From contig JACPHJ010000064.1 of the NCBI GenBank assembly GCA_016188675.1, positions 1-64,000 of the forward strand: a stretch of DNA of 64,000 nucleotides, given 5' to 3'. The translations under genes were made by a program, and so were the position numbers. The stretch comes from Planctomycetota bacterium. GTDB taxonomy: Bacteria; Planctomycetota; Brocadiia; Brocadiales; Brocadiaceae. The notes below the pieces were generated by a model that had not been told where the DNA came from, made no database searches, and saw only the letters and a list, made by a program, of their open reading frames with translations. Of the stretch, positions 51,281-59,942 are shown piece after piece; position 1 is the first letter of the stretch; every line of letters starts with the position of its first letter.

Positions 51281-52282
51281 CTACTCTATATCTCCATCAT
51301 CCAGACGATACGGGGCATTAATCCCAGGACGGGAAACCAATTTACCCGTATAGGTAATCGTGCTCCCCAACCTTATATTCATAACCGCTTCGAATCTCCT
51401 CCAATCAAATAAGATCTCTACCTCCGCATTCTTGCCTCCCTGGCGATTCACCCCAACACGATTCCAGTCCACACGCCCCATCCCCTTATAAGCAACAACC
51501 CCTTGCCATCGCACATATTTGCCCTTATACTTTTTCCACAATTCATTTTTCTCTGAACGCGATAGTCCACTCTCCTTTCCAAATTGTTTATCCATCTCTT
51601 CGAAAGAGACACCAATAAAATCTCTGGATATTGCTTCTGTAACAGGCTTTGGAGATTCCGCTGCCGCCATTTTCCCTTTATCCGGAGTAACGCCCTGTAC
51701 GGCTTGCTTTACACCGGAAACCGTATCTGGCACAGGCGGATTATTTGATACGACCAGCTCCTTTTGACTGCTTACCGGAGGAATAACTTCAGCATCCGTA
51801 AACAACCTCCAAAACGTGTCCTTATAATTAAGAATTATCTCTGAGTCGTAGTGAAACACAACGTCATTACAGATACTTCTATTCCGATACGCCATCCAGT
51901 TATACACGCCGGTCACCAGCACCTTGTCATCCAGTATAATAAAATCCTGTACCGGTCTGCCACACAATTGTGTCTTCAATGTTCTTACACCAATTCCTCT
52001 GTCAATCAGCGTCTCTGCAAGCAAACCCTTTGCGCCGTTACTCTCCCGCTCTATCATTATGATGCGCACCTGAACGCCCCTCCTCCTTGCATCATCCAGA
52101 TACTCAGCAATCTCAAGGGCTGCAAAATCATGAATACATATATCCACACGATGCCGCGCATATTCTATGCCTTCCCTCAACCGCTCTTCGATAGTTCCTT
52201 CTGGAATATAATAAGTACTGTTTGCTGCGCATAGAGGGCTAAAAATATACCCAAAAAAGACAAGAAATAATAATTTTTTCAT
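51281..52282 (-). CDS. PLD-like exported protein with degenerate HKD motif and OB-like C-terminal domain
   Basis: 333 residues. A signal peptide (LLFLVFFGYIFSPLCAA) is followed by a phospholipase-D-like domain (RHRVDICIHDFAALEIAEYL, KVLVTGVYNWMAYRNRSI). The catalytic HxKx4D site reads VQDFIILD, so the His and Lys are lost and the enzyme is probably inactive. Residues about 235-330 look like an OB or tRNA_anti-type beta domain (GKYVRWQGVVAYKGMGRVDW, RLGSTITYTGKLV). The stop and the nnrD start overlap by 4 bp (ATGA), so they are in one operon. Periplasmic; function unknown. Confidence 0.72.
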   Translation of the reverse strand: MKKLLFLVFFGYIFSPLCAANSTYYIPEGTIEERLREGIEYARHRVDICIHDFAALEIAEYLDDARRRGVQVRIIMIERESNGAKGLLAETLIDRGIGVRTLKTQLCGRPVQDFIILDDKVLVTGVYNWMAYRNRSICNDVVFHYDSEIILNYKDTFWRLFTDAEVIPPVSSQKELVVSNNPPVPDTVSGVKQAVQGVTPDKGKMAAAESPKPVTEAISRDFIGVSFEEMDKQFGKESGLSRSEKNELWKKYKGKYVRWQGVVAYKGMGRVDWNRVGVNRQGGKNAEVEILFDWRRFEAVMNIRLGSTITYTGKLVSRPGINAPYRLDDGDIE

Positions 52283-53154
52283 GCCTCCGTGTTTTCCTTA
52301 CATGCCAGAAATGACTTGGGTAAATTTTCCAGAATATCCGTAGCAATCATAGAAATTTCACCCCTCTCCTGCGCCGCAATATCGCCTGCCAGACCATGTA
52401 AATAGACACCCAATTGTGCGGCCTCAAACGGGGCGTATTGCTGTCCCAAAAAGGCGGCAATCATGCCTGTCAGCACGTCTCCAGCGCCGGCAGTAGCCAT
52501 TCCCGGATTGCCTGTCTCGTTAATATAAAACTTCTCCTCGTTCATAACGATGGTTCTGTGCCCTTTCAACACCAGGGTTACATTTTCCCTGCCTTTAACA
52601 AACATCCCGGAAATCTCCTGGCGTTTTGATTGAACTTCCTTTGCAGACATTCCCATAAGATGCGCCATTTCGCCGGGGTGAGGAGTTAGTACAATCTGTT
52701 TTTTTATCTGATCCAATACCTTTGGATTATCAGCCAGGGCATTGATACCGTCGGCGTCCAGCACAATAGGGCAGTCCAGGGACTGCAATAACCACAGAAT
52801 CAATCTCCTCGTCTCCAGATACTGTGATAATCCAGGACCTATAGCGACCACGTCAAACCGCTGCGAAAAATCAAGGATGTCCTGACGTCCCAGTTCCGAC
52901 AGGGTTTTTACGTGCGTTTCAGGCAGTGGATGAGTCATCACGCAGGTTAATTTGGAAGCAACGATCCCATGCAAACTCTCCGGAATGCCCAGCGTGACAA
53001 TCCCGGCGCCTGCACGCAAGGCAGCAGTGCTGCACATGCACGCCGCTCCGGTCATACCGCTGGAGCCTGCAAGAACAAACACACGCCCGTAGTCACCCTT
53101 GTGGGTATCGGGTTTTCGGGAGAAAATCCTCGGTATGTCTTTTACTTCATACAT
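52279..53154 (-). CDS. nnrD: ADP-dependent NAD(P)H-hydrate dehydratase
   Basis: 291 residues of the C-terminal (dehydratase) part of YjeF/Nnr. Visible are KGDYGRVFVLAGSSGMTGAA at the N-terminus, the AIGPGL nucleotide region, LDADGINAL and HPGEMAHLM, and the catalytic GNPGMATAGAGDVLTGMI. It repairs hydrated NADH/NADPH using ADP. The epimerase domain (NnrE), usually fused, is absent here, so the epimerase is encoded elsewhere. It overlaps the PLD-like gene by 4 bp and is 10 bp from larB. Confidence 0.92.
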   Translation of the reverse strand: MYEVKDIPRIFSRKPDTHKGDYGRVFVLAGSSGMTGAACMCSTAALRAGAGIVTLGIPESLHGIVASKLTCVMTHPLPETHVKTLSELGRQDILDFSQRFDVVAIGPGLSQYLETRRLILWLLQSLDCPIVLDADGINALADNPKVLDQIKKQIVLTPHPGEMAHLMGMSAKEVQSKRQEISGMFVKGRENVTLVLKGHRTIVMNEEKFYINETGNPGMATAGAGDVLTGMIAAFLGQQYAPFEAAQLGVYLHGLAGDIAAQERGEISMIATDILENLPKSFLACKENTEA

Positions 53155-53164
53155 AAAATTACCT

Positions 53165-53917
53165 TTATTTTCTTGTTCGATTAATCAAAGAGGCGACATA
53201 GGCTGCGCCGAATCCATTGTCAATATTTACTACAGAAACACCGGCAGCACAACTGTTCAACATGGACAGGAGTGGCGCTACTCCAAAAAAACTGGCGCCG
53301 TAACCAATACTGGTTGGCACACCTATAACAGGGCAGTCAACCAGCCCCCCAACAACGCTTGCCAGCGCCCCTTCCATTCCGGCCACTACAATGATTACGT
53401 TTGCCTTGAGTAATTCCCCGTGACTCTTCATCAGCCGGTGGATTCCTGCCACGCCCACGTCGTACAGCACCTTTACATTATTGCCCATAATCTCCGCTGT
53501 TACCCTTGCTTCCTCTGCTACAGGAATATCAGAAGTGCCTGCCGTTATAATCAGGACAAGCCCCCTGTGGGGTTTTCTCTTTGTCTTCCGTATCGTGATT
53601 GTCCGTGCCTGTTCATGGTAAACGGCCTCCGGAAACTTTTGTGAAACGGCCTTATAAACTTCCGCACTTGCACGGGTGGCAAGCATGTCGTTTCCACCTG
53701 CTACAATATGCTCCACAATCTTCACCACCTGTTCAGTGGTCTTACCCATGCAGAAAATAACCTCTGGAAAACCGCAACGAATCTTGCGATGACTGTCCAC
53801 CTTGGCAAAACCGATGTCTTTGTAAGGCAGTTCCTTGATCTTCCCAAGGACGTCATTTATTGACGCTTCCCCGGACTTATAATCTTCCAGTAATTTCTTT
53901 ATAACATCAATGTCCAT
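53165..53917 (-). CDS. larB: LarB, pyridinium-3,5-bisthiocarboxylate nickel-pincer cofactor biosynthesis carboxylase
   Basis: 250 residues with an N-terminal helical part and the AIRC/PurE-like domain at about 115-250: RGLVLIITAGTSDIPVAEEA, VLYDVGVAGIHRLM, IIVVAGMEGALASVVGGLVDCP and VPTSIGYGASFFG. LarB carboxylates nicotinic acid adenine dinucleotide in making the nickel-pincer cofactor of lactate racemase and related enzymes. larC and larE are not in this window. It is upstream of nnrD by 10 bp and shares the promoter region with a repeat-rich spacer. Confidence 0.9.
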   Translation of the reverse strand: MDIDVIKKLLEDYKSGEASINDVLGKIKELPYKDIGFAKVDSHRKIRCGFPEVIFCMGKTTEQVVKIVEHIVAGGNDMLATRASAEVYKAVSQKFPEAVYHEQARTITIRKTKRKPHRGLVLIITAGTSDIPVAEEARVTAEIMGNNVKVLYDVGVAGIHRLMKSHGELLKANVIIVVAGMEGALASVVGGLVDCPVIGVPTSIGYGASFFGVAPLLSMLNSCAAGVSVVNIDNGFGAAYVASLINRTRK

Positions 53918-53955
53918 ATTGATTTCAAATGCGTAGAAAATTTATGGGTATACGC

Positions 53956-54179
53956 TGCCGGTAGGGACAATTCATGAATTGCTCCCACGTGTATAATATA
54001 TGATATATTCAACGCTGGTTCAATCTTGCGGATTGAACCAGCAAAACTAGCACACACCCCTTGCCCCTCTCAAGAGGGGAATTTAAGAAGTCCCATCTCG
54101 GGAGGGGATTGAGGGGTGGGTAAGATTTTTACGTGACGTGTGACGTGTGACGTTTCTCACGTCACACGTCACACGTCAC
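53956..54179. repeat. Repeat array upstream of larB and downstream of tsaD
   Basis: Four repeat families in one 290-bp spacer: GGACAATTCATGAATTGCTC (near 53963), a 12-bp-arm hairpin GCTGGTTCAATC / GATTGAACCAGC (54014-54042), an ACCCACCCCT-type pair (54054-54121) and a perfect 21-bp-arm hairpin made of GTGACGT iterations (54133-54179) with loop TTCTC. No gene is present. Confidence 0.75.
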
Positions 54180-54208
54180 TTTATTCACTTTGGTTGCGGC
54201 TAACAGAG

Positions 54209-55216
54209 CTATGGAATAGCTTCGACGTCCAGCAGCGAAATATCACCTTTTAAATACTGCTTATATGCCAGACCTGCCACCATTGCGGCATTATCCGTAC
54301 ATAATCTGGGAGACGGACAATATGCGGAAATTCCAATCTCTTTCGATGTTTCTTCCAGCCTTTGACGCAACCTCGAGTTTGCCGCAACACCTCCACCTAA
54401 TGCAATCCCGCGAACGTTATACATCTTTGATGCCATGACGGTTTTATCTATGAGGACGTCAATCACCGCCTCCTGAAAACTCGCAGCAATGTCAGCGACT
54501 TCCTGTTCTGACGGAGTCTTTGATCCGGACGTTCTTGCATCCTGCCCCCGATAGTAATATAAAACTGCCGTCTTCAGCCCGCTAAAACTAAAATCAAGCG
54601 AATCCTTCTCTAAATAAGCCCTTGGGAATATCACTGCACGCCGATTCCCGCACCTCGCAAGCTTATCAATAACCGGCCCCCCTGGATAACCCAGACCTAA
54701 TATTTTTGAAACTTTATCAAATGCCTCACCTGCCGCATCATCAATTGTCCAGCCTAATGGAACGTGTTTCGTCTCACTCTCAGATAAAAAAAGGGTAGTA
54801 TGTCCCCCCGATACGACAAGGCTAATCGTTGGGTAGCGAATATCTTCATGCTCAAGATTATTTGCATAGATATGGGCATGGAGATGATTAATTGCCAACA
54901 ACGGTACGTCCAATGCCATGCATAATGTTTTTGCGGCTGTCACACCGATAAGCAAGGCGCCAATGAGACCCGGTGTATTAACAACGGCAATTGCATCAAT
55001 TTCAGCAAGCTGTACCTTTGCATCACTCAGGGCGCTGTTAATGACACTGACGATAGACTCCAAATGCGCCCGACAGGCAATCTCAGGAACCACACCTCCA
55101 AACTGGCGATGTAAAACGTCCTGAGAGAGAATAATGCTCGATAATACTTCCCTCCCGTCTTTTACAACAGCCGCCGAAGTCTCGTCACACGATGTCTCAA
55201 TACCTAGGATTAACAT
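54209..55216 (-). CDS. tsaD: tRNA N6-threonylcarbamoyladenosine synthase catalytic subunit TsaD
   Basis: 335 residues. The ASKHA fold carries the signature GIETSCDETSAAVVKDG at the N-terminus, the metal-binding INHLHAHIYAN, LVVSGGHTTLFLSES, AFDKVSKILGLGYPGGP and ALGGGVAANSRLRQRL. It transfers threonylcarbamoyl from TsaB/TsaE-assisted carrier AMP to A37 of ANN-reading tRNAs. No ribosome site is present before the ATG at 55216: a terminator T-run lies 5 bp upstream. It may be translated from a leaderless message. Confidence 0.95.
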   Translation of the reverse strand: MLILGIETSCDETSAAVVKDGREVLSSIILSQDVLHRQFGGVVPEIACRAHLESIVSVINSALSDAKVQLAEIDAIAVVNTPGLIGALLIGVTAAKTLCMALDVPLLAINHLHAHIYANNLEHEDIRYPTISLVVSGGHTTLFLSESETKHVPLGWTIDDAAGEAFDKVSKILGLGYPGGPVIDKLARCGNRRAVIFPRAYLEKDSLDFSFSGLKTAVLYYYRGQDARTSGSKTPSEQEVADIAASFQEAVIDVLIDKTVMASKMYNVRGIALGGGVAANSRLRQRLEETSKEIGISAYCPSPRLCTDNAAMVAGLAYKQYLKGDISLLDVEAIP

Positions 55217-55221
55217 ACCAT

Positions 55222-55249
55222 AAAAAAGGCAGGAATGTCTCCTGCCTTA
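55222..55249 (-). terminator. Terminator downstream of ctpA, directly at the tsaD start
   Basis: Perfect 9-bp stem AAGGCAGGA / TCCTGCCTT with 5-nt loop. On the minus strand it is followed by six T, which end 5 bp from the tsaD ATG. It probably ends the tkt-ctpA message. Confidence 0.8.
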
Positions 55250-55282
55250 ATTATAAAAATTTAAATTAAACCCATTCCATTT

Positions 55283-56611
55283 TTATGGAGTGCCTGGACG
55301 CTTCGCATAGACCTCTATACCTTTCAGGACATCTACAGCCCTTTCCAGTTGTATATCGATATACTGAGGTTTTTCTTTTACCCCAACGGTTCCTCTAAGC
55401 ACGGTCTCGGTTCCTTTGGCTTCATTAATCATCGTATCTATATTTGTCATGGATAGGTGTTCGTGCAATGCCTTTGCCTCTGCAAAATTGAGCGAAACCT
55501 TTACATGAGGCTCAATTCCTTTTTCATGAATACAAACCCCTGACGGCGTATAATACCGCGCAGTCGTCAATTTCAAGGCGGCTTTCCCGTCTCCTACAGG
55601 AATCAGGCTCTGCACAGAACCCTTGCCGAACGTCTTAATGCCTAATAACAAACCCCGTTTGTGGTCTTTAATCGCGCCAGCAACAATTTCCGATGCGCTC
55701 GCACTTCCGTTGTTTACGAGCACCACCAGCGGAAAATTGGGATACGTCCCCTGCTTATGCGCCTGATACACATAATTCTGCGTCTTATCTCTTCCTTTGG
55801 TAGAAACAATAACCCCCCTTTCCAGAAATTTATCAGCCATATCGACAGCAACGTTCAGTAACCCTCCGGGATTGAATCTCAAGTCCAATATCAAACATCT
55901 CATCCCTTTTTTCATCAAATCCTGAATAGCGGCATCCATATCCCTGACGGTATTTTCCTGAAAATTTGTCACCGCAAGGTAACCAATCTTATAATCAGCA
56001 TCCACGATTCTGGCGCCACGGATGCTCTGTACATGAATCTTTGCGCGTTCAATGGTAATATCCTCCGTGTTAGTATCGCCTTCATGAACTACGGTAAGGG
56101 TAATCTTCGTTCCTAACTTCCCGCGAAGCTTTTTCACGGCATCCCTGATAGTCATATTTTCAGTGGATTCACCGTCGATCTTGATAATTCGATCTCCCAC
56201 CAGTATCCCGGCCTTAAAGGCAGGAGAATCAAGCAGAGGCGTAATCACTGTCAGCAGCCCATCTTTGACAATCACCTCAATTCCCAGTCCTTCAAATTCT
56301 CCTTCCGTCTCAATTTTCAGGTCTTCCATATCTTCCGCACTAAAATACTGACTGTACGGATCGAGACCCGAAAGCATGCCGCGGTATGCGTTCACAAGGA
56401 TCGTATTAATTTTTATTTCATCGACATATTTATCCTGTAATTCCTTAACGACTTTTACAAACTCTTCGTATTCCTCATAAACATCCGATTTGGTTTTATC
56501 GGCGCTCTCTTTAACTTCGGACAGAGGTTTTTCGAGAGGGACTTCCTGCCCAAACGAGACTTTAACAAATACAAGGGTTACAAATAATAAAAAAATACTC
56601 AGCCTTTTCAT
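55283..56611 (-). CDS. C-terminal processing peptidase (S41, CtpA-like)
   Basis: 442 residues. A signal peptide (SIFLLFVTLVFVKVSFG) is followed by a helical lead, a PDZ domain at about 85-170 (GLGIEVIVKDGLLTVITPLL, DSPAFKAGILVGDRI) and the S41 core. The catalytic Ser lies in NNGSASASEIVAGA, the Lys in GIKTFGKGSVQ. Substrates are C-terminal tails of envelope proteins. The ATG overlaps the stop of tktB (TAATG), so it is translated from the transketolase message, and a terminator follows. Confidence 0.92.
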   Translation of the reverse strand: MKRLSIFLLFVTLVFVKVSFGQEVPLEKPLSEVKESADKTKSDVYEEYEEFVKVVKELQDKYVDEIKINTILVNAYRGMLSGLDPYSQYFSAEDMEDLKIETEGEFEGLGIEVIVKDGLLTVITPLLDSPAFKAGILVGDRIIKIDGESTENMTIRDAVKKLRGKLGTKITLTVVHEGDTNTEDITIERAKIHVQSIRGARIVDADYKIGYLAVTNFQENTVRDMDAAIQDLMKKGMRCLILDLRFNPGGLLNVAVDMADKFLERGVIVSTKGRDKTQNYVYQAHKQGTYPNFPLVVLVNNGSASASEIVAGAIKDHKRGLLLGIKTFGKGSVQSLIPVGDGKAALKLTTARYYTPSGVCIHEKGIEPHVKVSLNFAEAKALHEHLSMTNIDTMINEAKGTETVLRGTVGVKEKPQYIDIQLERAVDVLKGIEVYAKRPGTP

Positions 56612-57555
56612 TATTTCTTCTTTCGCTCTATGGCCCGTTTTGCCGCCAAAACAATATCTTCTGGCAGAAGGTGATATTCCTTAAAGAGGAGATCAGGTTC
56701 TCCCGATTGTCCAAAACGATTATCAATGCCAATCATTTCCAAAGGAACAGGATAATTTCCGGACAATACCGTTGCAACGGCGCTGCCCAGGCCGCCATCC
56801 AGCACATGCTGTTCAGCAGTCACCACAGCGTTTACCTGCTTCGCAACCTCTACCAAAATTTCCAGGTCTATGGGTTTTATCGTATGCATGTTAACCACTG
56901 TTGCCTCGATTCCTTCTTTCGACAACATATCCGCCGCTGTGAGTGCATTAGCCACCAGCGCCCCGCAGGCGACAATCGCCACGTCATTTCCATTTCTGAG
57001 GACACTCGCTTTACCAATCGAGAAAGGATCTTCCTTTTTTGTAATTACCGGTACAGCAGCCCTGCCCAATCGGATATAAACAGGCCCCTTATGGGCTACC
57101 GCTGCCAGAATGGACTTCCTTGTTTCCACCGCATCGCACGGTTCAACAACCGTCATGGTAGGAATCGTCTTCATCAGTGAAATGTCTTCGATACACTGGT
57201 GTGACGCCCCATCTGGCCCGACTGATACCCCGCTGTGCGTGGCGACGATCTTTACATTTAATCCGCTGTAACAAATCGTATTTCTGATCTGTTCCCAAGC
57301 CCGGCCTGTGGCAAAGATGCTGAAGCTGCTGACAAAGGCAATTTTCCCGCATGTCGCCAACCCCGCAGCCGTATTCATCATATTGGCCTCGGCAACCCCC
57401 ATATTAAAAAATCTTTCGGGGAATTTCTTGCCGAATTTTGCCGTGGTCGTGGATTTTGAAAGGTCGGCGTCCAGCACCACAATATCCTTGTTTTTCTCTC
57501 CCAGTTCTACCAGCGCATCGCCATATGCCTGGCGTGTAGCTATCATTTCTGTCAT
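56611..57555 (-). CDS. Transketolase C-terminal subunit
   Basis: 314 residues, the pyrimidine-binding plus C-terminal domain of a split transketolase: KNKDIVVLDADLSKSTTT, ERFFNMGVAEANMMNTAAGL (with the catalytic Glu), VGPDGASHQCIEDISLMKTI, GLGSAVATVLSG. It pairs with the N-terminal subunit at 57738-58565 in the pentose phosphate pathway. A repeat-filled gap of 182 bp separates the two subunits. It overlaps ctpA by 1 bp (TAATG). Confidence 0.92.
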   Translation of the reverse strand: MTEMIATRQAYGDALVELGEKNKDIVVLDADLSKSTTTAKFGKKFPERFFNMGVAEANMMNTAAGLATCGKIAFVSSFSIFATGRAWEQIRNTICYSGLNVKIVATHSGVSVGPDGASHQCIEDISLMKTIPTMTVVEPCDAVETRKSILAAVAHKGPVYIRLGRAAVPVITKKEDPFSIGKASVLRNGNDVAIVACGALVANALTAADMLSKEGIEATVVNMHTIKPIDLEILVEVAKQVNAVVTAEQHVLDGGLGSAVATVLSGNYPVPLEMIGIDNRFGQSGEPDLLFKEYHLLPEDIVLAAKRAIERKKK

Positions 57556-57576
57556 TTTATATTTTCACCATTTTTA

Positions 57577-57646
57577 CCCACCCCTCAATCCCCTCCCAAG
57601 AGGGGAATTTTAGAAGTCCCCTCTTGAGAGGGGTAGGGGTGTGTGT
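57577..57646. repeat. Dispersed repeat (ACCCACCCCT family) between the two transketolase subunit genes
   Basis: Two C/G-run palindromes, CCCCTCCCAAGAGGGG and CCCCTCTTGAGAGGGG, back to back, splitting an operon that in many bacteria is contiguous. A further TTGCGACCTTAGCGTCTTTGCG follows at 57.7 kb. Confidence 0.75.
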
Positions 57647-57737
57647 TTATTAATTGCCTAACTAAAAAGTTTGAAATTCCTATACAATAAATTTACTTCT
57701 TTGCGACCTTAGCGTCTTTGCGCTAAAATATCACTAT

Positions 57738-58565
57738 CTATTTCAATTCTGCCAACGCCCGTTCAGCCTCATCTTTTGAAGGCGCCTTTCCATGCCAGTC
57801 AACCTGGTTTTCCATGAAAGAGACACCCTTCCCTTTTATTGTCTTTGCAACAATGACGGTCGGTTTACCCTTTATCTTCTCCGCCTCGTCATAAGCCGAT
57901 AAAATAGCCTCATAATCATGTCCGTTAATTTCAATCACATGCCAGCCAAAACCCCTCCATTTATCAGGAATCGGGTACGATGACATAATCTCATGAATAA
58001 ACCCGTCAATTTGCAGTCCATTTTGATCGATGATGGCGCACAGGTTGTCTGCCTTATAATGACTTGCCGCCATCGCCGCTTCCCACACCTGTCCTTCCGC
58101 AAGCTCTCCGTCGCCCAACATGACGTACGTCCGGTAATCCTTTTTGTCTAATTTTGCCGCTAAAGCCATTCCCAATCCAACCGAAAGCCCCTGCCCTAAC
58201 GAGCCGCCGGATATCTCAATACCCGGTGTTATTTTCATCGAGGGGTGTCCCTGCAGGATGCTCCCGAACTGTCTGAGGGTGTCAAGTTTCTCTACACCAA
58301 AATAACCATTTTCTGCAAGTACGGCATAGAGCGCCGGGCAGGCATGACCCTTCGACAACACAAATCTATCCCTGTCTGGCCATGCAGGCTGCTGCGGGTT
58401 GTGTCTTAATTTATTATAGAAAAGGGCAATAAGCAGGTCTACCGTTGACAAAGAACTGCCGGGATGCCCCGAACCGGCCTTGGCGAGCATCCTGACAACA
58501 TGTTTTCGAATAACTTTTGCACGTTCTTCTAACGACTTAACATCCAGGCATTGCGATTTTATCAT
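57738..58565 (-). CDS. Transketolase N-terminal subunit
   Basis: 275 residues, the thiamine-pyrophosphate-binding half of a split transketolase: HVVRMLAKAGSGHPGSSLST, FVLSKGHACPALYAVLAENG, GDGELAEGQVWEAAMAASHY with the metal-binding GDG and IIDQNGLQIDGF. Substrates are sugar phosphates of the pentose phosphate pathway. Start ATG at 58565. Together with the C-terminal subunit gene and ctpA it forms one transcription unit closed by the terminator near tsaD. Confidence 0.92.
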   Translation of the reverse strand: MIKSQCLDVKSLEERAKVIRKHVVRMLAKAGSGHPGSSLSTVDLLIALFYNKLRHNPQQPAWPDRDRFVLSKGHACPALYAVLAENGYFGVEKLDTLRQFGSILQGHPSMKITPGIEISGGSLGQGLSVGLGMALAAKLDKKDYRTYVMLGDGELAEGQVWEAAMAASHYKADNLCAIIDQNGLQIDGFIHEIMSSYPIPDKWRGFGWHVIEINGHDYEAILSAYDEAEKIKGKPTVIVAKTIKGKGVSFMENQVDWHGKAPSKDEAERALAELK

Positions 58566-58770
58566 ATCTTATAAACACCCAATAAAAACAAACATTCTAC
58601 GGTTGTAACATACATAATTAATTTTTTATCAGTTGGATCATCACTTAGTAACTTATCTCGTATTTCAGGAAATGAAAAGGAAAGGCGGGAATCTATCAAT
58701 CGTGTATTGGACAATTATCACATGTTTGAAGCCGCAAAAGGTTTTGTAACAATTCAGATGTAACGACAAG

Positions 58771-58846
58771 TGGTGGGCAGAGCCGGGATCGAACCGGCGA
58801 CACCAGGATTTTCAGTCCTGTGCTCTACCAACTGAGCTATCTGCCC
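58771..58846 (-). tRNA. tRNA-Phe (anticodon GAA)
   Basis: Minus strand. Acceptor GGGCAGA pairs with TCTGCCC, the discriminator A is followed by an encoded CCA, and the anticodon stem-loop reads CAGGA-CTGAAAA-TCCTG. D-loop AGCTCAGTTGGTAGAGC and T-arm CGCCGGTTCGATCCCGGC are typical. Confidence 0.95.
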
Positions 58847-59229
58847 TTTTACGTCTTTTTGCAATAACTTATACTTACAAACTTACAGCTAAAACATTAT
58901 AGAGTTGAGGTATATATATGTCAAGATTTTTATTGCCCCTAACCCGAACGATATGAAGAAACAATGTAGCCCCGTTAGGGGGCGGTCTGTTTGTGGCACA
59001 ATAAAATCCAAGAGGGTGAATAGCTCCGTAGGAGCGGCCTGTATATATATTGAATAGGTAAACATGTGATTCTGATGGAGCTATTATCTAAGTTTAAAGC
59101 AACTTGGATTATTGCTTTAATTCCCTTGACGTCTTCCTCGTCAAGCGTATAATAATCTCTTAATTTATTATTTTGTTATTTTCATATATACTTAATAAAA
59201 GTTCAATTTATTTAAAGGAAAAAGGAAAT
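58847..59229. repeat. Gene-free 0.38-kb spacer with CCCCGTTAGGGG-type repeat
   Basis: Contains TAGCCCCGTTAGGGGGCGG at about 58.97 kb and TAGCTCCGTAGGAGCGGCCT at about 59.02 kb, short palindromic repeats in tandem. The remainder is AT-rich with no gene. Confidence 0.6.
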
Positions 59230-59511
59230 ATGAGTCTCTTAAAACTGAGGAAATTTGCTCAAGTAACTCTGCCCGCCGATTTGCGCAAGAAATTCAACCT
59301 CGCTGAAGGAGATTTTCTTGAAGCCGAGGCGGTGGAAAATGGAATCCTTCTAAAACCGGTTACTGTGGTGGAGCGAGAAAAAACATGGAATCAGCTTTTT
59401 GAATCCATGGAAAACGTTAAGGATCGCAAACCCAAACCAAAGCAAAGCGCTAAAGAACAGGAAGAAGAAATTGCCAAAACGGTGAAAAGTTCTAGAAAAC
59501 GACATGCCTAA
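59230..59511 (+). CDS. AbrB/MazE-type antitoxin-like protein
   Basis: 93 residues from the ATG at 59230, preceded by AAAGGAAAT (the frame to 59173 adds 19 residues without support). The N-terminal 45 are a swapped-hairpin AbrB fold (KLRKFAQVTLPADLRKKFNL, AEGDFLEAEAVENGILLKPV). The C-terminal 45 are charged (EQEEEIAKTVKSSRKRHA). It overlaps a small PIN fragment by 8 bp, like a TA pair. It probably binds its own promoter and its toxin. Confidence 0.8.
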   Translation: MSLLKLRKFAQVTLPADLRKKFNLAEGDFLEAEAVENGILLKPVTVVEREKTWNQLFESMENVKDRKPKPKQSAKEQEEEIAKTVKSSRKRHA

Positions 59512-59662
59512 TGATAATATGGTAGTTGCATGCGCTCTTAAAGCACAGGCGGACTACATTATTACCAGAGACAATGATCTGCTTTCTCTTGAAAACTATG
59601 AGGATATAAAGATTATAACGCCTGAGAAGTTTATAGGAATATTAAGAAAAGGACTTGCCTGA
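59504..59662 (+). pseudogene. C-terminal fragment of a PIN-domain toxin
   Basis: 52 residues. The reading MPNDNMVVACALKAQADYII followed by TRDNDLLSLENYEDI and TPEKFI matches the C-terminal third of PIN toxins (the DN...ACA, D-L-L motifs). The N-terminal two thirds with the first acidic residues are missing, so the toxin cannot work alone. It overlaps the antitoxin gene, which keeps the TA order. It is too short for standard gene callers. Confidence 0.65.
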
Positions 59663-59942
59663 GTTAATAAATAAGTATAAGCGCATCCCCAGTCCTTCAC
59701 TCTTTACTCCATGCCTCGCCTGAAAAACGCTCCACACGCAATACGCAGAGATCAAAGTTCTCACTCAATTTCCCATTTAAAATCTCTCGTTATTCCATTA
59801 GCAGGAATACTCATTTCATTCCAAAAGATTCAATTTGACAGGCGTTATTTCTGATGCTATAGTTCAAAAGTGAGAAAGTTGTACTATTGGAAAATTAGAG
59901 GTATACAAAATATTAAATTTTATAACTTAAGGAGTGACACAA

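Noticed and set aside
54133-54179. CRISPR-like repeat
   Set aside because: The GTGACGT units are 7 bp, tandem and palindromic, with no spacers; it is a hairpin repeat.
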